Positions 11,163 through 23,547 of a DNA stretch of 64,000 nt are shown here, piece after piece (positions within the stretch are counted from its first letter, which is position 1; each line of letters opens with the position of its first letter). The position numbers were made by a program, and so were the translations under genes. The DNA lies in assembly GCA_013433145.1 (NCBI GenBank), contig CM024174.1:5790336-5854335 (forward strand), read 5' to 3'. The notes under the pieces are model-generated. The model was not told where the DNA came from and made no database searches. It saw only the letters and a program-made list of their open reading frames with translations. This DNA is from Ascaris suum (Eukaryota > Nematoda > Chromadorea > Rhabditida > Ascarididae).

Positions 11163-14100
11163 TATAATGGACTTCACGAACGATCAACAATCAGGAAAAT
11201 ACAGCCTTAGCAGCACACAGCTCGAGACAAAATACTATCCAAGTATTGCAGCAATTCAGTCATAAAATAACGTTTTCACATCAGAATGCTAGAAAATGTT
11301 GATGATATTTCATGTGGTGTGTGCATTGCCGGCTGCATTTTCCTAAGTCGTTCGAACCACCTCATTAGGAAATGCCTCAAATCGAGTGGTGCCCTCGTCG
11401 CGTTTGTGTTTCGCCTCCGATCGTCCTGTGCTCAACGTGTCACTAAGGACAGTAATATAACCCACGAAGACAACCATAAGGCAGTCTGTCTTCATGTGCC
11501 TGTGTCATGCACTCTCGGGCCAAAAGCATTCGTATATGAATAGCATCTCTCTCTTGTTTTAATTATTTCTTTACTAGTGGTTAATTAATTGATGGTTTGT
11601 ATTTCGGATTTGGTACCGTCTGTTATAAAAGATTAAAGCACCAAATTGAGTAAGTTTAATAATGAATGTTCGAAATTCGCATTATATTGAGCCATGTAAC
11701 TGAGTTCAGAGGCAATTTTGGTGGCTAGCGAGCGGGAGGGGATGCCCTTCAACTTCCCTTATATCGGAAACGAAGGCATATTTGAAATGAATATGGCGTT
11801 ATAAATAATGGAAAACTCGGTGCATTCGGCTTCAGTTTATGCCCGAGAAATTCGGTGCTTGAGAAAATTTGGTGCGATTTGAGAGCGATGAAATTTCCAA
11901 CGATTGAATTTTGTCGGATGAACTTCCTTCCGCTCTTTCTTTCTTCCTTATAGCAATGATTTTTTTGGCTGCAGGCAAGTAAGGAATCCATCAGCAGTCA
12001 AACAGTATACTATGCAATCAAAACAAAATTTACTTGAAACGTTTAATCGTGATGACTGCTTACGCTTCCAGCCTTTCCTCAATTCGAGTCCAGTGGAGGT
12101 GCGATGTCGGTTGCAGTCGATGTGTGTGCTTAGATTTACAGTGAGGGAAAAGGGCGTTTTTGAATTTGTGTTGTGATGTGCGGTCACGCACAATAAAGGT
12201 GGAAGGGGGAAGGTCCAGCAAGCATTAGCACTTCCAAAAGGGTGCGCATGAAGCAGGTTCATAAAAGCGTATTTTCCACCCCCGACGATCTACCGGTGCA
12301 CAGCAGCATTGCAGTACACTACTATTATCCATCCTCGAGAACCCACAAAACAGTACAAACCTGAAATGGAGTACGGTTATTCCATTATACACCTAGACAC
12401 ACCTTTCCCATAAGCTCATATAACAGTAGGACAAAATGACTTCTGTTATCGACCCTTTTAAGGTAATATCCGAAAAGAGTTTGGCCTTTGTTCACACAGC
12501 TCCCATTGCAATTTTTGAGAGTTCTTCATTTGAATCGCACATATTTACAGCCCTGAACCGTTTGGTTTGTTACACTTTTTGATGTTTGAAAGCAACCTTA
12601 ACGTTGATGTTGAATGGTATTATTGGTGATGCCTCTTTATAAAAAACACGTACACAGCAAGGTCTTTCAAATGGTTAGGCTGATCACTGAATCAAAATTG
12701 CTTCGAAAATGCCGCTGAAAAACCAGTTTATTGCTGGAAAACAAAAATAAAGTGAAATACCAGTTGACAGTATATATAACTTTGCAGGAAAGTGATAAAC
12801 AAGAACCATTACATTTACAGGGGAACAGATATATCTTCTAAGCAGAATAACCGGAAATAGATAGGAGAAATTGAGACTGCAGGATTACTGCACCTCGCCA
12901 AGGACTATTAGAAATTTGCATAACACATACGAGTTAGAAGACAGCACGCTTTTGCAACTCCTGATTGCCTCATTTCGGAGTCAGTGACGAAGCCAAGCTC
13001 CAAATTTAGGTGCAGAGGATTTGTGGTGAACCCCTCACTTGCGTCTAACTTCTTCGAGTGTATGGGAATCGCACAAAAATCAATTAAAAGGTATCGACCA
13101 TCGGTTGAACGTTACAGCCACGATGCTTTCAAGTAAACATCATAAGGGAGAAGAGGACAAGCCCTTTGGTCTTGATCCGTCCTCAACCTCCTTCCAAACG
13201 TTAATTACCCTCGTGATGGAAGTTCACAATACTGATTTCCATTATGCACTATTACCAAGTTCCTTTCTGTTTCATGTATGCATCTAATAGCTGATAATTA
13301 CCAGCTGTCATGTGGTTAGTGCTTGTAAATTGTAATTCAATAAAATGCTGCGTAATTACGATTTTGTTGGTTATGCAAATATGACGGTGGTGAATGTATC
13401 GAAACTTTCTCGTTTACCTAAATGTGTAAGAAGCGATTTTTTGACCGCACAGCTCAACAAACCTGACAAGGGGTGAAGGGGGTTAGAGCTGTGAAAATTC
13501 CTGAAACGCCGGCTGCCGACATGGCACTTAATTCCACCTTTCATTTTCCTTTGGATAAACGAAATGAAGAAATGACTGGAACGTCCACTTTTTTCTCTTA
13601 GAAAGACCAATTTTATTTCCTCGTAACTTCTAGTGTGGCATCAGTAGTTTTACTCTGCAAACTCGAATGTTCCAGTAAAAATTATGGGATTAGAAATTTA
13701 CTGCTTTCTTCAACATGAGGGAAATGCATTGTCGAATTACGCCTTACCAACTGTCTTTAATTTTCCAAAAGCACATAAAAGCAAAGCTCAGTCAGTTTCT
13801 TGAACTTTCAAGTTTAGTCAATTAAAGGCCTTTTAAAAATAAGATGTATATAATTGTTCAAATCCCTGTGCCTTATCACAGAAACAAGTATCAAGTTCTC
13901 AACTTTAGCAGAATTTACCTGATGGGTATATGTGTTACATATCTATTATTCGTGTGAAGTACAAATAACGTGGGGGCACCTCCATTCCGGTTCAAACGAG
14001 TTGTAGTTTTGGCTGATGCCAGCTGTTATTTATGGGGCCGAAAAACGATATGACGACAATAACCCGCAGCCACAATCTTGCTATAACCGAAAAACGATAA

Positions 14101-14609
14101 CGTTCACAAAGAAAAGAGTTATTTCCCAAGAAATAAGAAAACAATTTCTTTTCGTTGAAGAATGAAGATGTTTCTGCTACCATCTTCGTTTATTGCCTTC
14201 ACAAAGTTCATACTGAGAAATAATTCCATAAAGCATAATGACTTATATACAAGCATCAAGAGATATGCGGCTACAAACGATTAATCATATTTTCCATGTG
14301 TAATAACGCAATCAGAGAATAAGATCTTCCGAAGAATACATCGAAATCCCACATCAAAAGTCTCCACCGAATAATTAGGCGAAAATTCTGTCTACCTCAT
14401 TACAGAACAAGTATTTTGGTCCGCCTAGTTCAAGCCTGAACCACTCACCGGAAATCTCACTCACACCTGAATTTCATCACATTCCAGGAAAGTGCTGCCT
14501 TAAAAACCTTCAAGCCTCGATGTTTTCAACTGAATAAAAAACGAGGTTCCACGATCCACCATTAATTAGACAGTCGTTGTTTCACAGAGGAAACACAGCG
14601 AGAATATCC
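11163..14609. other. Convergent intergenic spacer, no gene seen
   Basis: This 3.4-kb stretch separates the innexin stop from the minisatellite near the 3' end of the HINFP gene. It should hold both 3' UTRs. The only poly(A)-like hexamer near the innexin stop is ATTAAA at 11632-11637. For HINFP the first AATAAA on the minus strand is at 14189-14194, about 0.6 kb past its stop. Open frames here (for example minus 11948-12262 and plus 13039-13287) have no recognisable domain and look like chance. Confidence 0.55.
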
Positions 14610-14766
14610 ATGTCTTTTCTTTGCAATCGAATCATATGTCTGTTCTGTCTAATTGACAGGCATGTCTCTTCCCTAAAATCGACCGACATGTCTCTTCCTT
14701 CCAGCTGACCGAATATATCCGTTCATTGCAATCGACCGACATGTGTGTTCTCAGTGGCTGATCGAC
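14610..14766. repeat. 26-bp minisatellite, six copies
   Basis: Six head-to-tail diverged units, each starting ATGTC or ATATC and most ending near ATCGACCGAC: 14610, 14636, 14662, 14688 (27 bp), 14715 and 14741. The array ends 41 bases past the HINFP stop codon as read on the minus strand, so it probably lies in that gene's 3' UTR. Confidence 0.85.
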
Positions 14767-14807
14767 ACAGAGTTAATCAACAACAAGACTGCTACAGTGA
14801 GATAAAA

Positions 14808-17800
14808 TCAAACAACAGTAACATAGCCCGTATCCTCTTGTGTAATCCCAAGCTTCGTAGCCAACGTCTTACTCAGACATCGTTTTGTCTGCAGACGTGC
14901 AAAACCATCAGCGCATTTTTTGTACTGAAAACGAGTGAAACCATCAGGAATGGGGCAGTTGTGTTTCTTCACCAAATGTCGGCTCAAACCATAACCATTT
15001 GCATATTTCGCTTCACACAGATGACATAAATGTGTGTGTTGCTTATAATCCTGCAATAAAGAGGTTAGTGTTACCTGAGATCAGATCAGTTCTTCATGAA
15101 TGCTAAACCATTTAAACTCATCGAATATCAATGAAACGCAGGTCAACCACTGAAACCGCGCTTACAGCACATGTAATGCCCGATGAAATTCCATTCGAGA
15201 GAGCGATCAAGCCCGTATAATTATCATCTAGACTGTGACAAAGTGATTTAGCCATTCGTCCATAGCATTCACGAATCACTTAAAAATTTCAACAACCCCT
15301 CTATAGATAGTTGAAAATGGATTGACAGAACACAACGAGTTAATGACAAACAAAGCTTAGACTATAATACTCTATCAGACTAACTATTAAATCAATTATC
15401 ACCGTTGGTTTTTTTTCAGCGCGGGGAGTCAACATCAGTGTGAATCAGGCGACGCATTCCTGGCGATGAAACCAGCGAAGAAAAGGGGAAAGAAGGGAAT
15501 TCAGCTGAAAGCTCTGGCCACATAGTCTCAGTCTCACTGAACAACAATCTTCACCTATACTTTGGTACACTTCGCGAAAATTAGTCAACCTTCCCTTCCC
15601 TCCCTCCTCCCAGAAAAAAGGCAGCAAATTATTTGCTAAGGTTATGCAACCTCCAGCAAAAGAACTTTGGGACAATAACACCCAGCACCCCTTCCAATGA
15701 AATAAAACAGTAACCAGCTTCCCTCCTCTCCCTTAAATTAAAAAAAAAACAGCTGACAAATAAAAAGAATTCCAACCTTGTCATGTTTACGTGCATGTGC
15801 TACGAGCTGTTTTCGCCATCGAAATTTTTCACCACAGACATCACAAACGAATTCCAGCTCGTCACTGTGGATTGCCATATGACGCTCCAAATCGCCTCTC
15901 TGAGCAAATCTTTAAAAAAAATTCCCCAATCTTCTTCATTAATTTTAAGGAAAAACCCTTAAAACTGGTGAAAAAAAAACGTTCAAAACTGCCCTAATAA
16001 GAATGCATATTTGGCGTTCTCATAGTTAGAACAAATATTAAAATTAGAGGAAACGAAACAGATATCAAAAGAAATGGCTACTGCTTGAGAAAAAAATTGC
16101 AGGGATCTTAAACAAAATATCACAGTATTCGGCTCAAATACTCCACCTGTACGAAAATCATTTGGAAACGCCGACCACATACAAACCGTGGCTATGCATT
16201 GCAATTCAGAGGAGACTATTTAATAAAAAGATGGAAAAGGATAGCGAAAGAAAAGAATTTTTATGGTCACCCGTATCATAAAAGATAACCCCTTTTTCAA
16301 CATTTCAATGAAAACTCTCTCGCAGACTTGATAAAAGACGCCCGATTATAGCAACCATAGTAATAAACGAAAAAATTACTTTTGCCTTAGCATATGTTTA
16401 ACTGAACATCACCAGCGTACTGTATCAACCTACTGTACCGTACCGTAACGGCAACGAGATACTTCCTCAATTTCACAAGGCTGCGTAAGACATTACATCC
16501 CATAAAGCATGTCATGGGTTTTTCAAGCTGTCTTATCCGATGGGAATTGAGTTTCTACCACAATATATAGGTGAAAAGAAAGAAAAACGCACTTTTTAGT
16601 GCACTGTGCGCAGTTATAATTGCGTTTTTTAGCATGCACACTGAAGATATGTCGATGCAGAGCTGATGGACTATCGACCGTCATTGAACAGAAGTCACAT
16701 TTATGCTTCATCACATGTCTGCGACAATGCTCTCGTAAGAGAATATCCGATTCGAAACGCTTCTGACATAATATACAAAGTAAATCCTCTTGAGTACAAG
16801 TCGACGATGAGGCCGACTCTGCTAGAAATTACATGATGTTTACGAATAATTGCCACTTGCCGTGTTATAATTCTCATGTTTTTATAATAATATAACAAAG
16901 ATAATTCAAGGGACATGCGAATTTTAAAAAAATGTTTACACAGCTTTTAAGAAATTCCAAAACGAGGTGAAAAAAACAAAGTTGGAAGAAGAGATGCGAT
17001 GTGTGACGCGATAATCACACTGGCAAGAAAAGGTGGGAGATGAAGAGAACCACATATTACCACGTAACAAAAGATGGACAACTAGCGGGATCTGCTGACT
17101 TTCTTTAAACGACTACCTTAGTTAATATATAGTACGTAATTAGCTACTCAATCTTGTTTATTATGCAAGTAATTACTTCATTTTGTTCAGTGTGCAATCA
17201 ATCTTATTTAGTAAGCAATTAAACTCTATATTCCCCTTGTATGCAACCTGGAATAATTAGGAATATAATGTTTTCTCTGAAAAACGAATAAACAGGATAA
17301 AGCGCTAAAATGAAATGAAATCATATTCCTTGGGATTTAATATTTACACAGTGAGAGGGAAGTAGGCAATTTCGTTTGGATGAAGACGTTATCTACAGCG
17401 AGGATTAACATGCACAAATTTCATCAGAAAGTTGAAGCCTATAGGTGATCTAATCGCTAATGTGCCCACCCGGAATTGTGATACTGCATTACTACCGATC
17501 TCTGCAAATGGCCTAGCAAAAGAAAAGTGCTTGTACCGAAGAGTGAAAAGACGATGAAGTGGTGGAAACAGATGTTTAAAGAGATGATCAGTCAAAAAAA
17601 GAAGAAGAACATGAGAAAATGAAACAATATCTTACCTCCAACAGGGATCGATTTTCGCAATAAATGATAGAAAAGTTTCGAGTTACTCGCTAAAAAAGCG
17701 CCACAAAATGGACAAGCAGTCGCCTTATCGCCTGAGTGATGCCGAACATGCACTCGAAGATTCGCTTTATTTCTAAATCCCACTGAGCAATCTGCAATGA

Positions 17801-20395
17801 ACAATATTAGAATTCACGTTTGCTGAAAGAAGAAGAAGATCGGGGAGGTGTATATCGTGCACTACTCCCCTTCCTCCTACTACTAAAAAACATACAAAAA
17901 TTTGTAAAAGAAATCATAGGTCATGCCTGTTCAGTCATAAAACAGCTCACTGGAAACGTGAAAAGTGGTCCTCACGGGAAGCGATGACAGAAGAATATGA
18001 AGAAACAAAGTCGGTGATAACAAAGAACTTGACGATTCCTTCTCCACGTTCACTCGTCCTAGAGGCGGCCAGAACTCTTCTCGAGCTTTGACAAAAATTC
18101 AAACTTATTGAGATTTAGGCAACGCTTTCTGCATTCTACGGTATACTCTTCCAATTTTGCTAAGAATCTTGCTACTGATTTTCCCCTAATTTTGCCGCGT
18201 CCATCAACTGTCTTTGATCAACCACTCTGAACAAAGGGAAATACTTTGCAACAGCATAAAGCAAGAGAACACACCTCTCCAGCAGCACCTCAATAGAGAT
18301 CGCTGATCACGGTCTTCAGAACCAAGAAGATCAATGTGAAAACGGACATGATCAGCATACTGTGAAATATCTTCGAAAAGCATCTGAAACTTCAAGAATA
18401 AAAAAATCACACAATAAAAGAATAAACACAACTGGTATAATATATAAGAGTCCTCTTTAGAGCATTACTTAAACAGCTCCTCGTGGGTCCTCCTTCAGCT
18501 TCTTTCATATGTTAATTTGCAATAACTTCAATGGACATTTACACTGTTATATCGCAAGATTCTGCTTCCACAATGATCACTTAAAAAAGAGAATTGTTCA
18601 TTTAATCACTTAAAAATAATAATAGTAATAGATAAAAGAAAAGAAATAATGAATGAACGCTGAAGCAATAAGGCAAATAAAGCAATGAGATTACACCCAC
18701 AGAAAACACATTCAGCATAAGAAGAATCTTCTTATAACATCGTTATGCACCGTCGAATCCTGGATCCCTGGAACTGATCCAAGATCCCAGTTTCATGCAA
18801 CAACAACCGTAAAAAATTACCCCACAGTCGGCCCATTCGCATCGCATTAATACACCCTCATAGACAATTCGAGTTGACGGTGCGAAACCACATCTGAAAT
18901 GCCAATCACTAGACTCAAAGGTAAATAAAATGTGCTAGAATAAATGCACATTACCTAAACATGCGACCGAAATGAATACTAGCCAACCTCATTAAAAATC
19001 CTGAAAACGTAAACTTCGTTTGTTGATTTCCAGCTTCCCTATTTAACTATTTTCGTTTAGCAACAATCCAATATTGGCTCCATGTCGGAGCCAAAAACTT
19101 CCGACCATATATAAAAGCCCTCCTCCTAAGCCGGGTAAAGAAGACGTTGTTCAAGGTCGAAAAGTAGTATCCACTATCGATGCCACTCATATCTGCAAGC
19201 CAGAGGTTTCAGAATCGGAAAAGGGGGTAGGAGATCTGCCCTGCAAATTTCAACGCCTCTCTTCGGGACCTTAGCTTGAGCCGAAGACCAAACTTCGATT
19301 ATGTATTTGGCATAAAATCCACCAAGATTCCCACAGTCATCTAGGATATCAAAAAAAGTCGCCAAACAAGACAATAATGATGAAGAAAATTTGTCGAAGA
19401 GGAAGAGGAGTGAGATGGAGATAATGGAGGCCAATGAATCACTTACTTTCTTGCAAATGCCACGGTGAAAAAAATGTTGAAAAGAAATATTGATAAACTC
19501 GCGAGTCATATTTTTAAAATAAGCAGCAACACATAAAAATGATTAGTTTATAACTAACTTGGAAATTTCAAATAAAACTTTTTCCGTTTAAATCTCAAAA
19601 ATAAACTTGATTAGAAGTATACTATGGAAGTTTCCAAAGTTAATAAAATAAAAGTGCAGTCAAAGAAGCAAACGATGTGAGATGCAGGAGATCGGATCGT
19701 TGAGAAACTGTATGCAGGCCAATGTATTGTCTATGTGCATGAAATTTGTGCATGTGAAGATGGCGCCGTAATTCGACGAATGAATGCAAATAAAGTCCGC
19801 ACTCAACTATTGGACACGTCAGTGACGAGATCACATCTGCAGTATGCACTCAATTACTTCATTCATTTACTTACTGACTGTAACAATTTCACAAACAACA
19901 AAAACATTCGTGATAAAACAGTGATAGAAGCAATAAGAGGAAAAGGAATCACATAGTTTGCACGCAATAAACCAGATTCCCTGATGTATAAGCTCACAAG
20001 AGGATTTAAACATCCATAACATTTAAGACAGATAAGCAATTGAAAAATGGACAGAGCAGAGGGTGGAGAGGAGGGAAGGGGCGAAGAAGAGTCGAAAGAC
20101 TTGGACGACTTCAAAAAAAGAGTATATCTGCGAAAAAGTCGTAAGAGTGAAGCGTCATAAGAGTCACAACAACGCTTCTGCAATCAGCTGTTTTTTCCCT
20201 ACCTCTCAACGAATTCTACGACCGCAACGAGCAGATAAGACTAATCTGGGTAAAGGTATTTCAAGGAATTAAAATAAACAAGGCAATATTCTTACCGCAT
20301 GATAATAAAGCGATGTGCTCATCGAGGTGAAAAGTAAGTTGCTGCAAACTATCGAATACTACGATACAGTCTTTCCACAAGCACCGACACTTAAC
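14808..20395 (-). CDS. HINFP: HINFP-like histone H4 transcription factor, ten C2H2 fingers; initiator exon not placed
   Basis: HINFP (MIZF) is a nuclear zinc-finger protein that binds histone H4 promoters at the G1/S transition. Minus-strand exons, 5' to 3': 20395-20296, 19836-19674, 18893-18821, 18383-18275, 17791-17636, 16788-16593, 15909-15777, 15050-14808 (stop TGA at 14810-14808). All junctions keep frame; 390 codons are placed. Fingers 1-4 are the C-x4-C type (for example CLWKDC, CPIVEC, CEWADC); fingers 5-10 are mostly C-x2-C. Finger 5 (CPFCGAFLASNSKLFYH) lacks a normal second His, which as I recall is also true of vertebrate HINFP. After the last finger comes GFTRFQYKKCADGFARLQTK, matching the HINFP-specific tail. 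The order of finger types and this tail make the family call, not just 'zinc finger'. The N-terminal Met lies upstream; a MMFQ... in-frame start at 20443 translates an apparent polypyrimidine tract and is doubtful. Confidence 0.88.
15777..16788 (-). other. HINFP: HINFP zinc fingers 6-9 (two exons, one finger split)
   Basis: Exon 16788-16593 encodes finger 6 (CILCQKRFESDILLREHCRRH), finger 7 (CDFCSMTVDSPSALHRH) and the first part of finger 8 (CAQCTK). Exon 15909-15777 supplies the rest of finger 8 (FAQRGDLERHMAIH) and finger 9 (CDVCGEKFRWRKQLVAHARKH). Joining AA with A at the splice gives perfect C-x2-C-x12-H-x3-H spacing, which fixes the donor at GTGCG and the AAG acceptor. Fingers 3 and 4 are likewise each split by an intron. 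Confidence 0.88.
19074..19094. repeat. Perfect 8-bp stem hairpin
   Basis: TTGGCTCC and GGAGCCAA pair perfectly around a 5-base loop. The hairpin lies in the HINFP intron between 18894 and 19673. A TATATAAAAG word follows 15-25 bases later. No RNA or promoter function can be shown from the sequence. Confidence 0.4.
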
Positions 20396-23394
20396 CTGTA
20401 ATGAAACTAATTGAAGCAACACAAGAAGCGGTTGAAACATCAACTGTTTCTTCCCCTCCCCTTCCCTTCTATCCCTTCCTCACATCAAAATTTCGAGCAT
20501 ATTCCTTAGATAATGATAATTCCGAATCTATATGAATTTTCTTTATATTTCAAGTGTGTTACGTCATCTTCCCTCTTCCCGCTCCTACCCGACTTCGTCC
20601 TGAGGAAGATTTCAAGACTCGTCTTAAGGAAAAAAAACAGTCGTCTTTTAGCAAAGTTCTGAGGAACATAGATAATAAAAACGGAAGTGAAAGGCGGCGA
20701 AACACGACTCTCATAATAATGTTAATGGGATGACCTCTTAAATTAGGCTATGAACGAGGTAAAACAAGAGTGGGAACTCCCCTAAAATGAGCTGAAAATT
20801 TTGAAAAACTTCATCGCTCGAAATGTCTGAAACACACTTCATTAAAATATAACACAATGCACAATAACCACTACGATGTGCACATAGCGTAGCTGCAAAT
20901 ATTGTAAGGTGTAGTTAAATTCCAACTTTAAAAAAAAGGGTTTGGTGGATCAGATTGTTGAATGGTACACAGAGGTTGGGGGGGATGGGGTGGGGAAGGG
21001 GAGAGGAAGGTGAGGAAGAGGAGAGGGAATTTAGATGCGGTGAAATCGTACGTTCGATGTTTCATGCGAACCACAATAAGTCTATCAAGTAGGAATTTCA
21101 CCTCGTCGTCACAACGTGACATTTACAGAGAAGTTTGTCATCGGAGTATACAACAGGCAATAATGAGAAACGCTCGAAAAACCGCAGTAAGCATACAGTG
21201 ATTCTCGCATAACGATGTGTTATTTCTATTTATTTGTTTAATTGTTAATTTCATACAAACAGTTCTAAAACATACACGACTATGACTTCACTAAGGTCAC
21301 ATCACGTTTCTACTCCTTCAAAAAAGAACGGGCAAAGATTTGTATAAACAGTACTCGCAAGTTGTAATAACTTCCTAAGGAGTTGCGTAGTATGCAAAAA
21401 TCGACGAAAATCACCGAATTTTTGGTGAGAAAGGTGCGAGGACTGCACTTCTGACATTAAGATTTTTGAGAAACTATTTGTTTCTGTCACTATACAGGAA
21501 ATATTGACGCTCTATATCGGAACGACGACCTCAGGTATTTAAATGGCATTCATGCATGAATGGAAACAAAAACTTACAGTGTTGTCACAACGCCACACCC
21601 ACGACAACGGTTGACCGATTGTACCGTTCATTACGATCGGTTAATTACGTTGGCATATCTGCAAAAGTGAAGCACCCTAGTTAACAAAAAGTGGATAGCC
21701 ACAAGGGAAGCTCACTCGTCACGTCCATTTTGCGGTTCTCTATTAGGAGCTTTTTGTGCTTCACCTCACCAAGATAACTGGTCACTGCAATATTTCTGTG
21801 CTCTCCGAAACCGTAGATAAACCGATAGATGCAGTAATCCGGATAGCAACAGAACAGTTTTCGATGCAAAACCGACCGACTACTGTACAACTTGAGAATA
21901 AATAAACTTTATGCGCTCTGGAAATTTGCGCTGGCAATATCATACCTGTTCGTATGCATGTGCTCACCCATCCATATGTCCGTTCGGTGGCTTCAACTCG
22001 GCAATTACGGCGGTACAATGAAGTTCGTATTGAATATCACCTATTGTGGTTTGCCCGCTAAAATCGCCGAGCGGGACTATTGCGAGAACGATGGCGCGCC
22101 ACTTGCGAACGGCGAACGGAGCTGAGCTCGTCCACCACACTGCGTAGGCATCACTACCGTACTCTGCGCTCTGCATGCGAATAATGACGCCTATCATAAG
22201 AACTCGAAAACTTCTAATAGAAAGATTCGATTTTTTGCAGTCGTTGAACTCAGAATGTCAAATAATGTCCCCATACGAAATTTTCAAAAATATGTTTGAA
22301 AGAATTTTGGCAACACTCCAAGCCGTCTTCAAAAAGGTTTTGGCAGTGGCGAAGTTTCTTTAGGCCTGAAGGACGGAAGTAGTGGTGAATTTTCTCCACA
22401 CTGATGGGATGGCTGCGCTACACTAGAAGATTATAGAAGAGGCCTTGTTGCTGGTAAATTTTTACGATCTTTGCTATCAGAGGACCGATAGCGCGAGAAA
22501 GTGGGTAGAGATGCGGAGAGGTGAGAGAATGTCGAATTTCGACCTCGGTAAATCATTCACCGCAGACTTTCTCGATTTATGTGCGGGCGGTTCAGTTTGC
22601 ATTCGTGGTCTAGACTAGGCTTCACACTGAGGTTTATGTTTCCGAGAAATTAACTATAGGTGTTCGAGAAACAAAATGCAATCTTTCCTGTGCATGGGAG
22701 CTTGCAGCGAGCGGTTTCACTAGAACAGCAGATACCTTGCCATTACTGCTTCCTGGAAATTCACCTATTATTTCTGCACATTTCTTGAAGATTCTGCAAA
22801 CATTTTTATAGAAATGTGGCCTCCCCCTCCCCCACCCCCCCCGTTCCCAAAAATTTCCTGTATATTTTAGAGCGACATTGTGTCTCTATATGCGCATTTT
22901 GTCCGATTGTCTGGTAGCTTGTACATATGAATGGTGCAAATACGGTGATGATTTGTAGGCTTTCAGTTGCTTATATCGGGTCCTTAATATGGGTATTGAT
23001 CGGTGATCTGGGCAGGACTTCAAGAACTATCTGCCCACGATGAGGATTTGTCCGATACGCCACAGAAATGTGGGTACGCAGGTTTGGAACAAAACTCGTA
23101 CGCTTTCAACGGTGAATGGTGCGAAGGAAGGGTTCGTTGCCGCTCTGAAGCTGTTTGTTTACAACGGCAGATTGTAGCTGCGATGGGTGTTAATGTTGAA
23201 GTCTTTTCTGAATTCGAGTTTTACGACGGTTTGATAAGAATTGGAATGTGACCAAGAGTGGGATGTTTTTTCCTTTGATTTCATACGAATTCTAGCAAGT
23301 AGTTTCTTACAGCTCTTCAGTTTTGAACTTTTTTGAAAACATTTGATGATGCCAGTCAAACTAAAGAGTGGAGTTTTTGAGAAAATCTTTTTCC
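20396..23394. other. Divergent 5' region of HINFP and ValRS
   Basis: About 3 kb between the first placed HINFP exon (minus) and the first placed ValRS exon (plus). It should contain both promoters and both initiator exons, none of which is firmly placed. A CpG-richer patch at about 21950-22200 is open on both strands. A possible ValRS start is ATG at 23068: M-W-V-R then donor at 23082, leaving two bases that fit the next exon's phase. That is weak evidence. No TATA box or trans-splice acceptor can be assigned. Confidence 0.5.
21968..22197 (-). CDS. Unidentified open exon candidate, minus strand
   Basis: Reading from ATG at 22197, 76 codons stay open to a good splice donor (GATGG|GTGAGC) at 21968. 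The translation includes LGDFSGQTTIGDIQYELHC and ELKPPNGHMDG, and the patch is richer in G+C than its surroundings. It has no recognisable domain. It lies upstream of HINFP on the same strand, but its phase (two bases left over) does not join the first placed HINFP exon (phase 0) directly. The plus strand is also open here (21892-22125), so the coding strand is uncertain and the call may be false. Confidence 0.25.
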
Positions 23395-23547
23395 GGTACC
23401 GTTTGTCCTGTTATGTTCTTTCCGGTCCAGGTTAGTTTTTTCGGTTCTCTTTCTTCTGTTCTAATTCTTTCGATTCCTTTTTTCCTGGTCTAACTTGTTC
23501 GATTTCGTTTTTTCTGCTCTAATTTTTTCAATTCGTTTTTTTTGCAG
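23395..23547. repeat. 29-bp degenerate pyrimidine-rich tandem repeat
   Basis: Units of about 29 bp with the shape G-A/G-T-T-C-C-T-T-T-T-T-C-C-T-G-x-T-C-T-A-A start at 23395, 23443, 23472 and 23501. A partial unit lies at 23424, and a last partial unit runs into the TTTTTTGCAG acceptor at 23547. The array appears to serve as the polypyrimidine tract of the first placed ValRS exon. A similar but looser pyrimidine repeat lies at about 29340-29560 in a later ValRS intron. Confidence 0.6.

Noticed and set aside
11948..12262. 104-codon minus-strand open frame in the convergent spacer
   Set aside because: Low-complexity composition, no domain, no exon neighbours in phase, and it lies downstream of both convergent genes.
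13850..13880. tRNA B-box-like GTTCAAATCCC
   Set aside because: No A box at the right distance and no cloverleaf arms could be drawn. No convincing tRNA, rRNA or spliced-leader RNA gene was seen in the window by eye.
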